In this document: positions 20,056 through 31,539 of the stretch, one piece after another | Position numbering within the stretch: the stretch's first letter is position 1 | How the letters are laid out: the number at the start of each line of letters is the position of its first letter | DNA from: Hofstenia miamia | Lineage: Eukaryota; Xenacoelomorpha; Acoela | NCBI GenBank assembly: GCA_004352715.1 | Contig: SCFE01000015.1 | Span: 1,577,844-1,641,843, forward strand | Direction of reading: 5' to 3' | DNA: 64,000 nucleotides | Program-made: the position numbers and the translations under genes | Notes under the pieces: model-generated | Database searches by the model: none | Told to the model about the DNA's origin: nothing | Seen by the model: only the letters and a program-made list of their open reading frames with translations

Positions 20056-20354
20056 GCATAATATATTTTTGAGTAATCAAACTATGATGTATGCTCAACA
20101 GCCAAGCCAATAATTTACTAGACAGGACAATTTTTCTCGCAAAGGGACTTGAATAGATGTTGCAGCAAGATTCTCCAATGTAAATGTTCGTCAGAACGTT
20201 TTTAGTGAATTTTCAATAGTTAACAATATTGGCAATTTTTTTCTTAATCAATAGATTAACCGATTTTTTAGAATTATTTAATAGATTAATCAATTTTCAA
20301 TTATTGCAATAATCGCAATATCAATTTAATATATAGAGTAGAACAAATGCTTAA

Positions 20355-20581
20355 CAGTGGCGCGTTTAGGGGGGGCTAACTGCGAACTCTTAAAAAATGT
20401 TTTCTTTTCCTCAAAATTGAAAATAGTTCACGTTAATTCAAGATGTTATCAATCGATTTGCTGCTAAAAACAAACGATTGCATTTTGTGTAAGCTTACTT
20501 CTGTCCAAAAAAAAATTTCTTCCATATTTTTATGTGAAAAAGGTGTCAGCCCCCGTTTTAAAAATCCTAAACGCGCCACTG
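20355..20581. mobile_element. 227-bp hAT MITE (CAGTGGCG ends)
   Basis: Ends match for 16 bp, CAGTGGCGCGTTTAGG against the reverse complement of CCTAAACGCGCCACTG. They are flanked by exact 8-bp duplications ATGCTTAA (20347-20354 and 20582-20589). The CAGTGGCG start is common in hAT elements. Inside each end is a short G/C run (GGGGGGGC left, GCCCCC right). No coding content; the frame at 20530-20727 is spurious. Confidence 0.92.
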
Positions 20582-20821
20582 ATGCTTAATATATATGTAC
20601 TATAATTGTCATAGGCATACATTTCATGAGGAATGGAAGCATCTGTGCTCTGGTCAAGGGGAACGTCCCCCCTGGGTACGCATCTGCAGTGGATTGCCTC
20701 ATAAGTTTGCTTATCACTATTATTCAAGTTTTAATGGGTTCTAGGAACTAGTTTAGCAAGACTAACGAAAAACAAAACTCGAGACCAGTACAGGATCGGG
20801 ACCTGGCGTTTTGACAACCCT

Positions 20822-20830
20822 AAATATTTA

Positions 20831-20865
<35 letters not shown>

Positions 20866-20928
20866 NNNNNNNNNNNNNNNNNNNNNNNNNNNNNNNNNNN
20901 NNNNNNNNNNNNNNNNTATATATATATT
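20822..20928. repeat. (TA)n array with assembly gap (N 20866-20916)
   Basis: TA repeats are on both sides of 51 N. Confidence 0.95.
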
Positions 20929-21436
20929 AAAACAATAATGTCAAAAGGTGTAGAAAGAAGAAATTATTCGGTAAGCAATTTGAACTTCCCCAAGAAGATT
21001 CTTAATGAATTAATCCTGAATGGTTCTAAGCTATGAAAGGTTTGCTGGCAAGATAGTCGAAAGAGCATTTCTTGCCAATTTTCAAAAATTTATGTTACAA
21101 AGTATGCTATATGGATTATGTGGAAGTTGTATACATATAATATGTATAAATGATAAAGAATAACTTTCACAATATAAGGTAATATAGCCATACTTCAAAA
21201 ATAGGGGTTCGTTTAAAAATAATACTTATCAGAATGCATGATGCAATATATTATGTCATTTTAACAATTCATAATATGATTGTTCATTTGCATGTGAGTA
21301 ATTTTATGAATTGGCTGGCTAATGTTATAATATGTGATTGGTAGCAAATGAAATTACAAAATCACATCACATCACTAATTTTCTCGGATGGTTAGACGTG
21401 CGATTCGACCAATCACATAGTCTAATCGTAGCCTAA

Positions 21437-21613
21437 GCTATTAGAGATCTGAGAGTTTATATTTCTAGGAACTTGCCTTGGAACATTCATATAGGAAATA
21501 AAATTAAATCAAACGTAATATTCATTTTAATACTGATTTACAAAATTAAGTTTACATACTCTCAAATATGGTATTGCAATTCTTCCCGATTGCATATTGC
21601 CAAAGAGCGATTA
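21437..21613 (+). pseudogene. LINE reverse transcriptase thumb-region fragment
   Basis: A plus-strand frame without a start codon reads RDLRVYISRNLPWNIHIGNKIK, then TYSQIWYCNSS and LHIAKERL before a stop. This corresponds to the DLGVxIxxxLxWxxHI and later YCxxxWNPxxxxDIxxLExVQ region of CR1/Jockey-like LINEs. About 60 codons, truncated on both sides, ending at a (TCTA)n array. Confidence 0.6.
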
Positions 21614-21658
21614 TAAAGGAAGATTAGTTCTCTCTCTCTCTATCTATCTATCTATATA

Positions 21659-21689
<31 letters not shown>

Positions 21690-21702
21690 ATCTATCTATC
21701 TA

Positions 21703-21742
<40 letters not shown>

Positions 21743-21870
21743 AATGACTAAATTATAGTTTAAAGAGTTAAACGATGTGCTCTTATCCAATTAATATAAA
21801 ACTTAGTAAGATATATATATATANAAGGAAGATTAGTTCTCTCTCTCTCTATCTATCTATCTCTATTTAT

Positions 21871-21902
<32 letters not shown>

Positions 21903-21919
21903 ATCTATCTATCTATCTA

Positions 21920-21954
<35 letters not shown>

Positions 21955-21955
21955 A
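21614..21955. repeat. Duplicated (CT)n(TCTA)n(TA)n microsatellite with a single N between copies
   Basis: The segment starting AAGGAAGATTAGTTCTCTC occurs at 21616 and again at 21825, immediately after one N at 21824. Each copy runs through CT, TCTA and TA repeats. Unique sequence of about 85 bp (21740-21823) separates the first array from the N. A lone N followed by a repeat of already-seen sequence suggests a scaffold join with duplicated ends. Confidence 0.85.
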
Positions 21956-22099
21956 AGACTTTCGTGGTTAGAGATGGTCGTGTTTTCTATCGCTCTCTAG
22001 AAATTATGCAACAACACTGTAGTGGTATCTCTAATAATTGCAAGACTTGAGAAAGGAATTTTTTTAGAGAAAGAACAATCCTATTAATGTAATGTATGT

Positions 22100-24751
22100 A
22101 ATGCTACATAACATATTACTAAATCATGCAGCGGTTTTCAAACTGGAATTTTTGATTTGTTAAAAAATATCCGGGTCACTTTATTACACTGTGCAATAAC
22201 TGTGTCTCTGCTAAAAAGAAAGAATTTGTTTTATATTCTATCAAAAATCAAACTCTTTTGTGGGACTGTGAAAAGCTCTATTCAACGCTCTTAATTGATA
22301 TGAAATCAAGCTTTGCTGATACCTACCCTGAATGCAACCATTTGCTTAAAGACCTCCAAAACGGTATTAAAAATTTTGCTAGTTAGCTTTCAATTCCCAA
22401 ACATCTTAATAACCCAGGTTACAAGACTCGTATCAAGATTATTGGTCTCACAGAGGCTAACATCAATTTAAGACCAAATGCAAAGCTTAAGAAAGATGAA
22501 CTTTCGGTAAAGGACATGTTATCTTATTTTAGGTTTGACTCAATACCGATGAATAACATATAACGTGCAGGACGCACTAAAGCAAATTACTCTCGTCTAA
22601 TCATAGTTGATCTTGCTACAGAATGGAACAAACGATGTGTAATTGCTCAGTCATTCAAATTGCGTGAATATAGTGTTAGAGTATTTATCAAACCAGATCT
22701 TAGTATGAAAAAGAGAAAGAAGGAAAAAGTTATTTTGGCTAAATGATATGAACTTCTACAGTCTGCTATGGAAAAAGAAAATTCGAAATCTTCGACTCTA
22801 TAAAGATTATCAAGAACTTTTCTTGACACCTGATCCAATTAATAATTGACTAAAAGAAAATATCTGTTTAAATGTATTATATGCTAATTGTCAAATCCTT
22901 ATTTCTATTGAAAGAAGACTGAATTTACACAAACTACTATGCTCTTTAAATTGTTACATTGCGTTTATAACCAAAACTTGGTTTGATCATTCAATTTCTT
23001 CTTAATGTGGCGATTTAAATTTTCCTGATGCGGATTGACAATCTTTTACATCGGTTCATGAATTTGAGAACTTAATATTAACACGTTTTTCGGATCTTAA
23101 TATGGAACAGAAGATAGGTCTTCCAATGCACGTCAGTGGGAACACTCTTGATGTCATCATGAGTGATTCTGAGAACATAAATATTGTCCATACAATACCT
23201 CCTACAGATAGTTTTTCGGAGCATGCAGTCGGTGTTTTTACTTCTCATTTTTAGTAAATAAGGACGACGTTGATAGCATTCTTGGGATTTCTCATAACAA
23301 AACGATAAATTGTATTCATACTCACAGGCTGATTTCGTGTCAATTGCTCTTTCATTGCTTCTGACAATTTATTCATGAATATGCTTTACCTTTGGCACCC
23401 CATGTTTTAAATTTATTTACTCATATTATTAACTCTAATGTCTATTCTACATGTTGGAAATATACCGATATTATACTAATCCACAAGAGTGGTCCAAGAA
23501 ATATGATTTCCAACTATCGTCCTTCTGCCTAAACTTTCACTCATTTTTCAAAGACTGCTTTTCAATGCTATGTAAACTACCATACAGGATGCTATTTGCA
23601 AGGAACGATCTTGCTTCACTAAAAGACGATCAATGATAACTCAATTGATTCAATGTCTAGACCAGCTCTATTCAGATTTTGATGAATCTAAACCGACTTA
23701 CATTCTTTATTTTGATTTCTCAAAAACCTTCGATAAAGTACCTCATAATATACTGTCAAGGAAGTTTTACGAAGTTGGCATAAGAGGAAGTTTACTACGA
23801 TTATTGAAGTGGTAGATTTCATAGAGTGTTGGTAAGCAATGCGAAATATAATTATTTTCCTGTTACTAGTGGAGTCCCTCAGGGTTCTGTTCCGGGGACC
23901 ACTTTTATTCATCGTCTTCATAAATGATCTCTCAGAAGTCAGCATCGAAACATACTGTATTTGTTTGCTGATGACACAAAGATTATTGGTAACACAATTT
24001 TATAGGTTTAAGCTGATAACAAATCTTTGTTAAATTAGGCAAATAATAATGGAGTGCGAATAAATTTAAGCTGCTTTCAATTTCTGCTCCACCATGTTAA
24101 ATGAAGTTACAATCTAATATAATTTGTTCCTCTAATAAGGTTAAAGATCTTGGTGTCTTTTTAATTAATAATTTATCCTGGGATACACACATTTCTGAAA
24201 AGCTGAAAAAGTGTCACAAAACTATTATTTATATAAAGCGTAAACTCCCTTTTAATACAAATATTTCTGATAAGCTGACACTTTATAAAGTCATGATTTT
24301 GTCTTCTTTGACATGTGCCTCATCGACATGGCTTGCAAACCACACTGATCTCAACAGACTTGAAAGTTTCCAAAGAAGATGCACACGATGGATTGTTAAT
24401 GAAAATGGTTACAAAACCGCCGATTACTTTTAAAACTCCTTCCACTTTCGCCACTAGTCCAAAATCTCGACCTTATATTCTTAAACAAACAACTTAATAA
24501 TGAATTTGACACTGATTTATTCAACCTCATCTCTTTATATGCTCCAACTCGTGATATTCTTAGGTAGGGCGCGAACGATACAACTTTCGTTGCTAAGCCA
24601 ATTATAGCGAGCAATGTGATTGAATAATTTTGAAATAATGTGAATTCCTTCAATGTGGTTTCTTATCTTAATTGATTTAGCAACAAAAGTTGAATCGTTT
24701 GCGCGCGGCCTTAGATCTTCGACGAATATGTTATTCTTATCAAGAAATACG
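22100..24751 (+). pseudogene. Long degenerate CR1/Jockey-like LINE (ORF1, endonuclease, reverse transcriptase)
   Basis: In order on the plus strand: an ORF1-like region with KTRIKIIGLTEANIN (about 22423-22470) and KLREYSVRVFIKPDLS (about 22660-22710); an endonuclease with GDLNFPDADW (about 23010-23040), GNTLDVIMSDSENI and SFSEHAV (about 23210-23230); and reverse transcriptase with HKSGPRNMISNYRP (about 23483-23520), YFDFSKTFDKVPH, SGVPQGSVPG, FADD (23964-23975), VKDLGVFLINNLSW and a 110-codon C-terminal frame at 24101-24433. Stops and shifts occur throughout. The end continues to about 24751 once a 146-bp MITE is allowed for. Dead but nearly complete, so useful for building a consensus. Confidence 0.85.
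24564..24709. mobile_element. 146-bp MITE inserted in the LINE 3' coding end
   Basis: Long inverted ends (about 40 bp, roughly 80 percent matching) share core words GCGCnAACGAT, CAACTTT and GTTGCTAA. The insert is flanked by CTTAG (24559-24563 and 24710-24714). Without it the LINE frame reads continuously, APTRDILR then SSTNMLF, to a stop near 24751, which confirms an insertion and a 4-5 bp target duplication. There is no coding content. The superfamily is not assigned. Confidence 0.8.
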
Positions 24752-25299
24752 TAGAAAGAAAAAATCTAAAAATGACTTTTTTAGTGAGTGAATCCGCTTG
24801 CCCACTTTGTTCATATGAAATCTGAAATAAATCTCTTTGGGAAGGCAAAAAGCGTCAAAAGACAATTAATCGAGTTTTTTTAGGATACATTCAGATTTGT
24901 TTACAATGAAAATAGCAAATGTTTTCGCCAGCTTGTATGCCTGTGCACCACCTGTCGATTACAGAATAGCATATTTTCATTCTAATAATATTTTATTTTT
25001 TTATTTTTGTAGTTTACCATTTTCTTTAGTGAAAATAAAGTCAATTTACTATATATACATATATATGTATTCATATATAAATATATGTTCCTCTTTATAG
25101 CTTAACAAAATATTCATTTATACTTTCTTCAATGTTTCTTTTAATCTGAAGTAATCGAAAACAAATTGTTACAAAAAAATTATAATATTGGGTATTTAGT
25201 GTATTTGAACTTTTTAATAATATTTAGAAATTATGATAATTATACTGCAGTCGAAATATATATTTGATTTTGCTTATTCAATAACCTCCTATTGCCACA

Positions 25300-25390
25300 A
25301 TGGCAAAATATGCCATCGATTATTCTGACGAAGTAAATGGTTCGACGCAAAATTCAGAAGGTAAAAAGAAGAAGATTCAAAGGCAAAAAG
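25300..25390 (+). CDS. Candidate first coding exon of an unrecognised gene
   Basis: An ATG at 25300 opens 30 codons plus one base (MAKYAIDYSDEVNG..., ending in a lysine-rich KKKKIQRQK) followed by a consensus-like donor GTAACT at 25391. Codon content looks more protein-like than the surroundings. I do not recognise the peptide and could not place a second exon: joining it to the candidate exon at 28790 gives a stop after 13 codons. It may be chance. Confidence 0.25.
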
Positions 25391-25918
25391 GTAACTATAT
25401 TTAATTTATACTTTATTGTAATACATTTTCGGACTATTTTATAAACGATCAGAGACATCTCAATTTCAGTTATAAATAATAACTCGTAGTCTCTTCCAGA
25501 GGTGGAAGTGGGGTGAATTTTTGCAAACTGCTGTACCCCAAAACATAAACCACAATCAGGCGTTGAGCTTTGCGCGTTTCTGCCTCATCCAATAAATCTG
25601 TACCAAATACTTTGATGTTATTTTATTGCACCATACTGACTTTCTAAAGATTTTCATAACACATGTACCACAGAGAAAAATACGAATACTTATTCAATAA
25701 TTTTTCGAAAGTCAACAAAAGTTTACTACTAGAAAATAATACATTATGCAATGGGAATTAGAGTGCTGATCTATACTGCGCAAGCAAAAGAACCAGACCA
25801 AATGTCAAATTTCTTTTAGCGGAACTGATTTAGCCAAGTCAATTTATGCTATCGTAGTTCATGCTTTTTTTACTGATACGAAATAAATGAGAAATTGTAA
25901 TTCTACAAGGACGTAAAC

Positions 25919-26191
25919 TTGAATATTAATAAATTTTCCAAATTGCAACTAAATTTCCAAATAAATCCAAATGTTGCTAAACAGAGAGCCTTCACAAACT
26001 CTAAAAGTGACGATTACTTAGTTCAGTACTTACCAACTCAAGAGCGTTTTTTCCCTCATTTTGACCCATATCTACCCACTATAGAAAAAATTAGCCACAT
26101 ACCCGCCAAATTCAATCATTGTCTACTATGCCACTCACCTGAAGACACTGAAAAACTTATATCTGATACAGGCATGAAAATCACAAGCTAA
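25919..26191 (+). CDS. Unrecognised 90-codon frame, possibly part of a mobile element
   Basis: The frame contains QYLPTQERFFPHFDPYLPTIEKI and a CLLC pair near the C-terminus. It has no upstream or downstream coding continuity that I can support. Its position upstream of the reverse-transcriptase-associated fragment at 27100 makes a mobile-element origin plausible. No function is assigned. Confidence 0.25.
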   Translation: MNINKFSKLQLNFQINPNVAKQRAFTNSKSDDYLVQYLPTQERFFPHFDPYLPTIEKISHIPAKFNHCLLCHSPEDTEKLISDTGMKITS

Positions 26192-27059
26192 ACATTTTAG
26201 AAAGGAAATGGCCTCAAAAATTATTTTGTATTGTTAGTTCACTATCACTACACTGAATTTACAAAAGAATTAGTCTCAATAAGCACATAGTATAAGTCTT
26301 TTCTTAAAAATATAAGCCTAAGTAAAAATTTAAATGATAAAGTAGTATTCATGTGTGCAATTGTTGATTTTTACGAGTGGTCAAGTAGATTTTCTTTAAG
26401 ATTGAATTTACACACCTTATCAATGCTATATACCTGTACTCGAAATGAGGTGTTTACTCATCGCCAATGTGCATCATATAAGTCAATCTTTAATCAATAC
26501 TTACTGATTGAAAATTGAGTGTTGATACCTAATTTAAAAATAAATTTAGAAAACCCTAAGTAGAAGCTTTTGTCTAATTGTAATTCTCTGAATTCAGCAA
26601 ATCCTGTTTTGCTTATATGAAATTCTACTTAGAAGAATTGTTATATCTATTTATCACAATCAATTTCACATCGCAGAATAAAATTCATTTGAGAGCATAC
26701 AGATGAAAGAATTAAATCGTTTTATTAAAAGCAAAGAAAAGGAAGAACTCATCATGAAAACTCGCTTAATGTCCTCTATCGGCTAAAACTAGTAACTAAC
26801 TGCTGCATTTTTCAATCGGACCTAAAAAAATTTGATACAGGAAAGCTTATGTCAAAGTGTATTACATAAATTTACTGATGTAACTATCAATTTTCCGGAA
26901 CCCTGTTATTGTCTTTACTTTAGTTTATGTAAGACTTACGTTAAGTATAATTAGACTAAATGCACAACTAAGGTATTTTGTAAAATTTTATGATCCTCAG
27001 AATTGATAACCTAGTTCAGTGAAGTTTTACAAAGAGTATATAAATTACTTAACAATATC

Positions 27060-27620
27060 CCTATGATCAAGGAAACTTGTGATTTATACTAGGAAAACAT
27101 AATTGAGTTGTATCTGTGATGTTATATTTAACCTTGCTTCTACAACAGCTCTCGCCCCTATTCTTGAGAAGAGAAATCTCACTTTATCTCGCTCCCGTTC
27201 TTGTGATATTTTCTTCCTTTGTTGGTCTGCCGGTCGTCCTGCAGCTCTTGATGTTAACATCACGAGTTTCTTGCAATCATCAACCTTGTCTCATGCTGGA
27301 ATTGCTGCTGGTCACGCTCTCGAAATTGCAGATAAAAATAGCAAAGCATGACTCATCTTGTCTTGCTTCAGGAATTCAGTTTATTCCTTTATCTAGTGAA
27401 TCTCTTGGTGGTTGGTCTCCTCTTGCCATCAAACACCTTCAAATAATTGGTTCTATGGCAGCATCTCGGTCTGCCAACATTGAACATAAGTTTGTAATTT
27501 GACAATTTTTTGAACAACGGTCAGTTATTCTTCAGAGGGGTAATGCCATCCTCATAACCTCACGCTATTTCAGTTCTTAAGCCAACTCTTTCAGTAAACC
27601 ATCAATCAATGAAGATGCCA
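27060..27620 (+). pseudogene. C-terminal domain fragment of a reverse-transcriptase-type mobile element
   Basis: Two overlapping frames (27103-27351 and 27116-27502), joined by a shift near 27340, give SRSCDIFFLCWSAGRPAALDV, then HALEIADKN, then IAKHDSSCLASGIQFIPLSSE, SLGGWSPLAIKHL and after a stop SVILQRGNAI. This order (RPxDI...W..GRxAALDVxxxxPLQ, later FxPLxxExLGGW, later LFQRxxVxLxRGNA) is one I know from the C-terminal part of reverse-transcriptase-like elements in cnidarians and other invertebrates. I cannot name its class. The acidic residues in the first block suggest a nuclease-like fold, but that is inference. Confidence 0.6.
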
Positions 27621-27629
27621 ATTTCTCTT

Positions 27630-28789
27630 AATCTGATAGTTTAGTTTTATTAATTTTATTATTATTAGTATTAATTTTATTATTATTAGTATTACTATTA
27701 TTTGTGTTTGTTTTGTTATTAATTCTTTTTCTTTTGAAATTATTACATTTTTGTACAGTTGATTTTATATGATTTCTTTTGTAAACTAATCTACATATTT
27801 GTAATCATTGCAATGTTGATTTTGTAAAAGATTTTATAATTGAATTGTACATATATGTACAATGTAGACTCTTATCACATCGGTGCTACTTTCGACGTAA
27901 GCGTAAAAGCATATCTAGTTCCCCAACCCAAGTTGATTTCAGTTCAGTCTTTGTAAAAGTGTTGCATTTAGAGCGCAATAGACTAGCTCTACTACACTAG
28001 TTGTACTTTTAACGATATTTTAATTCATTTCAAGATTTATTGGAATGGGTTTTTGCTATGAAATTTATTTTTTTGATCTATTTGCCAAAAAATTGTAAAT
28101 TCGAATTTAATTTTCCTCAAAAAAAATATTTAATGGGAAAAAAGCTTACAAAAATTGCATTTAGAGGAAGTTCAATTTTTTAATTAATATTGCTAAATCG
28201 AATCTGCTTTTGAAAATAAATCTAAAGTAAACCATTTTTTAAATGATTCAAATAACTCAGATGAAAGTTCTTAGATCGCTGTTTCAAATATGTTTAATAA
28301 TTTGGTAAAAATAATCAGTGCTTATTTCAAGAGAAATATTAAAGACAAGAAATTGACAAAATCAAAGGCCATTCTTTGAATTTGTTTGCTTTAAACCAAT
28401 TCAGAGCTTCAGTCTTTTATAGAGAGTACATTAATTATTTTCAATTTTCGAAATACAATAACAACAATTAAAACTATTATCACTGTGTTTTTATGTAATT
28501 TATTTAATTCGATGATTTCAAACAACTTTCTATAAATTAGACTCAAAATATATTTAAAAAATTCTAAAAAGTCTAAACCAAGATGTTCTTCTTAGAGACT
28601 CTAGTAGTTAAAACATAGTATGAAGTGGAAAAACAGAAGACCTATCTAATGCAGTTTCAAGAAATTCAACTTAGCTAATTAGATTTTGATTGAAAGGTCA
28701 TAAGTTTTAATTAAAAGTAAAACAAACAGTAAATAGCATTGCACACAATGAAGTAATGTAACCATGGCAATAGTCATTTTTGTTTACAG
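27630..28789. other. AT-rich sequence with an (ATT)n-rich patch at about 27655-27715
   Basis: No supportable gene. The patch consists of irregular TTATTATTAG repeats and could be a decayed retroelement tail, as it lies just after the coding fragment ending near 27620. Confidence 0.5.
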
Positions 28790-28831
28790 ATCATATTTGC
28801 CAAACGATAGCATCAATAGCAAGACATTGAC
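28790..28831 (+). other. Candidate 42-bp non-coding leader exon upstream of the first SLC27A gene
   Basis: A good acceptor (TCATTTTTGTTTACAG, ending at 28789) precedes 42 bp, and a consensus donor GTAAGT begins at 28832. The next strong downstream acceptor is the AG at 29358-29359 directly before the SLC27A ATG. It may therefore be a 5' UTR exon of that gene. Splice consensus alone is weak evidence in AT-rich DNA. Confidence 0.35.
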
Positions 28832-29350
28832 GTAAGTTAATTTAATTGAGCAATTTCATTTCTTTTGAATTTCATTTTAAAATTGATTTTCTGCTAAAGT
28901 CCGACCGAATTTTTAATGGCTTGGAGGATAAGTTAGGTAAAGTTTATTCTCATTTGTCAATTTACTAAAAGCACAGCTTTTGCAATTTTATGGTTCAAAT
29001 TCATAAATGTAATGATTTTCTTGCAATTCATATATATAAACTACTCTAAAATTGTATTGTTTGAAATCCCCCTATTTTCATAAAGCAATTGTATCACATA
29101 TTTTTCTAAAAATAAAGAGGCAGAAATTTTTTAACAATCGCTTGTGCAAGTGTTGGCATCTCCTTGTAAATAGTCAATTTACAAAGCAATCTTGCAATTA
29201 TATGGTGTTTAGTTAGTAGAACAATATTTTAAATAATCAGAATCACTACGACTCGTAAATTGACATAATAGAATAAATTAACAAATTTAAAGAAACCTAA
29301 ATGTTAGTCTAATACTTTAATTCAATTATGATCATTATCTTCAGCTAAGA

Positions 29351-29359
29351 TATGTTTAG
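29351..29359 (+). promoter_or_regulatory. 3' splice acceptor directly abutting the start codon of SLC27A gene 1
   Basis: The sequence ATATGTTTAG ends at 29359 and the ATG begins at 29360. The same TTAG|ATGTC arrangement precedes the other two SLC27A genes (39957 and 47164). Conservation of an acceptor at zero distance from the ATG argues that the 5' UTR is added by splicing, cis or trans. Confidence 0.55.
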
Positions 29360-31426
29360 ATGTCAACAGCAACCTTTATCTGCAGCTGTGTTGGTGCAAT
29401 ACTGTTCTATATTTATATATGGCAGTCAACAATCATGCTTTGTATCTTAATGTCAACTTCATTTTTAGCTTTAAACTTTAAGTCTGTCTACATATTTTTT
29501 AAAGTTCTACCTCGAGATGTGCAATTCTTGTTATATGGGTTAACTTTGAAATACCATCTGACAAAGATTCCAAAGGAAAACCGTACAGTGTATGGGGAGT
29601 TCCTAAAACAAACACAGCGCTTCCCAGATAAGAAAATGATTATTTATGAGCATGAGTATGTCTGGACATTTTTGGAAGTTAAGGCTTATGCTGAAACCGT
29701 TGCAAGTTACTTTGATTCAAGATTGTTGAAAAAAGGTGATGTGGTTGCTATATACATGGACAATGTTCCTGAATATCCAATGATTTGGTTAGGGCTCAGC
29801 AAACTCGGAGTTATTAGCTCATTAATAAACTACAATCATACGTCAAAAGTTTTGGCGCATTCAATAAACATTTGCAATACAAAATTTGTAATTTGCAGTC
29901 CGGGCCTAGCAAGACACATAGAAGAAATCAGAGATCAACTTCGAGATGATTTGGAAGTTTTGGTCCTTAAAAGTGTAACAGAAAGTATTACAAATTCATC
30001 ACCATATCAAAGTCTTTGTTTTCCAAAAGATATTAAGCCAGTTAATAATCTCTCAAATTGTGAAGACGTCATTCTGTACATCTACACATCTGGAACTACA
30101 GGACTACCAAAGGCTGCTCGTATGACCAATCAGAAATACATTCAATATGCATTTGCGTTACCCTACATGTTCAATGTTAAATCCTCAGATGTAATATGGG
30201 CTCCCCTTCCATTATATCATACAAATGCTGGTATTAATGGGTTTGGTGTTAGCTTAGTAATGGGTACAACCTTTGCTTTCAGAAAAAAATTTTCAGCTTC
30301 TTCTTTTTCAAAGGATCTTTTCTTATCAAATGCTACAGTTTTTCAGTATCTTGGTGAAATTTGTCGATACACACTGGCTGCTAAGGGTAGGTAACCTTTT
30401 GAATATAGTTATATACATGGACCTGTAAAATAATTCAGTAAATCCCCAAAATTTAACATTTTTTCTGTCAATTTACCAATGTTATTTAAAATATAATGTG
30501 ACGAAAAAATTTACAAGACATTTTTAGAGAATGAATATGATAAGAAGCACTCAGTAGCTCTTGCGTTTGGTGGCGGGCTGAAGTCAGAGCTATGGAAAGC
30601 ATTTCAAAAAAGATTTGGAATTAAGAGGATTTGCGAGTACTATGGTGCAACCGAAGGTAATGTAGCATTTATCAATATTTCTGGTAAACCTGGCGCAATC
30701 GGATACTATAATGAGCTCTGCTTTTTGATTATGAGGCAATGTATTGTAAAGGTTAATGAAGACGGCGAAATTCTACGGAACAGCCGCGGTAGATGCATCA
30801 AATGCAAAGCATTTGAACCCGGGATGGTCATTGGAGAGGTGAGAGCAGACCCTTTAAGTAAGTTTTACGGCTATCATGGGAATGAAGAACAAACAAATAA
30901 AAAAATTTTCAGCGATGTATTTGTTAAAGGTGACAAGTATTTTAATTCTGGCGATATTGTACAATATGACGAAGAAGGATTTGTCTACTTCTTGGATCGA
31001 TCTGGGGATACATTTCGATTCAAGGGGGAGAATGTATCGACTTTTGAAGTTGAAAATGTTTTGTCAAGCGCCATTGATCAAAAGGAACTTGTAGTCTATG
31101 GAGTACCAATACCTCACATAGATGGTTGCGCGGGAATGGCATGCATTGCAATGCAAGAAGACGAACTTGATTTCGAGTATTTTACCAAGTATATTCAAAA
31201 ACACTTACCCTCCTATGCAAGACCAGTTTTCATTAGATTGATTGCATCTCTTGAAGATCAATTGACAAGTACGTTTAAGTACAAAAAAACTAATTTGCGC
31301 AAAGAGGGCTTTGATATAAGTCAAGTAAAGGACAAAATATTTTACTTTGATTCAGCAACCAAGAATTTTAGGCCATTGGATAAAGACGTTTACGAGAGAA
31401 TACAGAGAGGGGACATTAGATTTTAG
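29360..31426 (+). CDS. SLC27A-family fatty acid transport protein / very-long-chain acyl-CoA synthetase, gene 1
   Basis: Exon 1 is 29360-30386 and exon 2 is 30528-31426, with a 141-bp phase-1 intron (donor GTAGGT, acceptor TTTTTAG). The product is 641 residues, normal for the family. An N-terminal hydrophobic anchor (about residues 5-40) is followed by the ATP/AMP signature YTSGTTGLPKAA (242-253), LPLYHTNAGINGFG, KKFSASSFSKD, YLGEICRY, YGATEG (381-386) and the family motif DRSGDTFRFKGENVSTFEVE (499-518). The protein is expected to activate long or very long fatty acids to CoA esters at a membrane and so drive uptake. It is the most diverged of the three tandem copies. AATAAA follows 102 bp after the stop. 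The start is the ATG directly after an acceptor-like AG. Which vertebrate SLC27A member is closest cannot be decided by eye. Confidence 0.94.
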
Positions 31427-31527
31427 TTCCGAAATGTTTACTCTCCTTTGTCTTATATTTTCATTGAGATAAATAGCATGTCTTTGTACACCAATGAGCA
31501 TTGCCAATACTTTGTAACAACATGTTT

Positions 31528-31533
31528 AATAAA
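31528..31533 (+). terminator. AATAAA polyadenylation signal of SLC27A gene 1
   Basis: A canonical hexamer in GTTTAATAAATGAC, 102 bp downstream of the stop codon, on the coding strand. Confidence 0.7.
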
Positions 31534-31539
31534 TGACTA

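Noticed and set aside
21775-22050. A 91-codon frame with LSIYLSIYLSIYLS repeats
   Set aside because: It is a translation of the (TCTA)n and (TA)n microsatellite.
25300-28831. A two-exon gene joining 25300-25390 to 28790-28831
   Set aside because: The join runs into a stop after 13 codons of the second exon, and no third exon was found.
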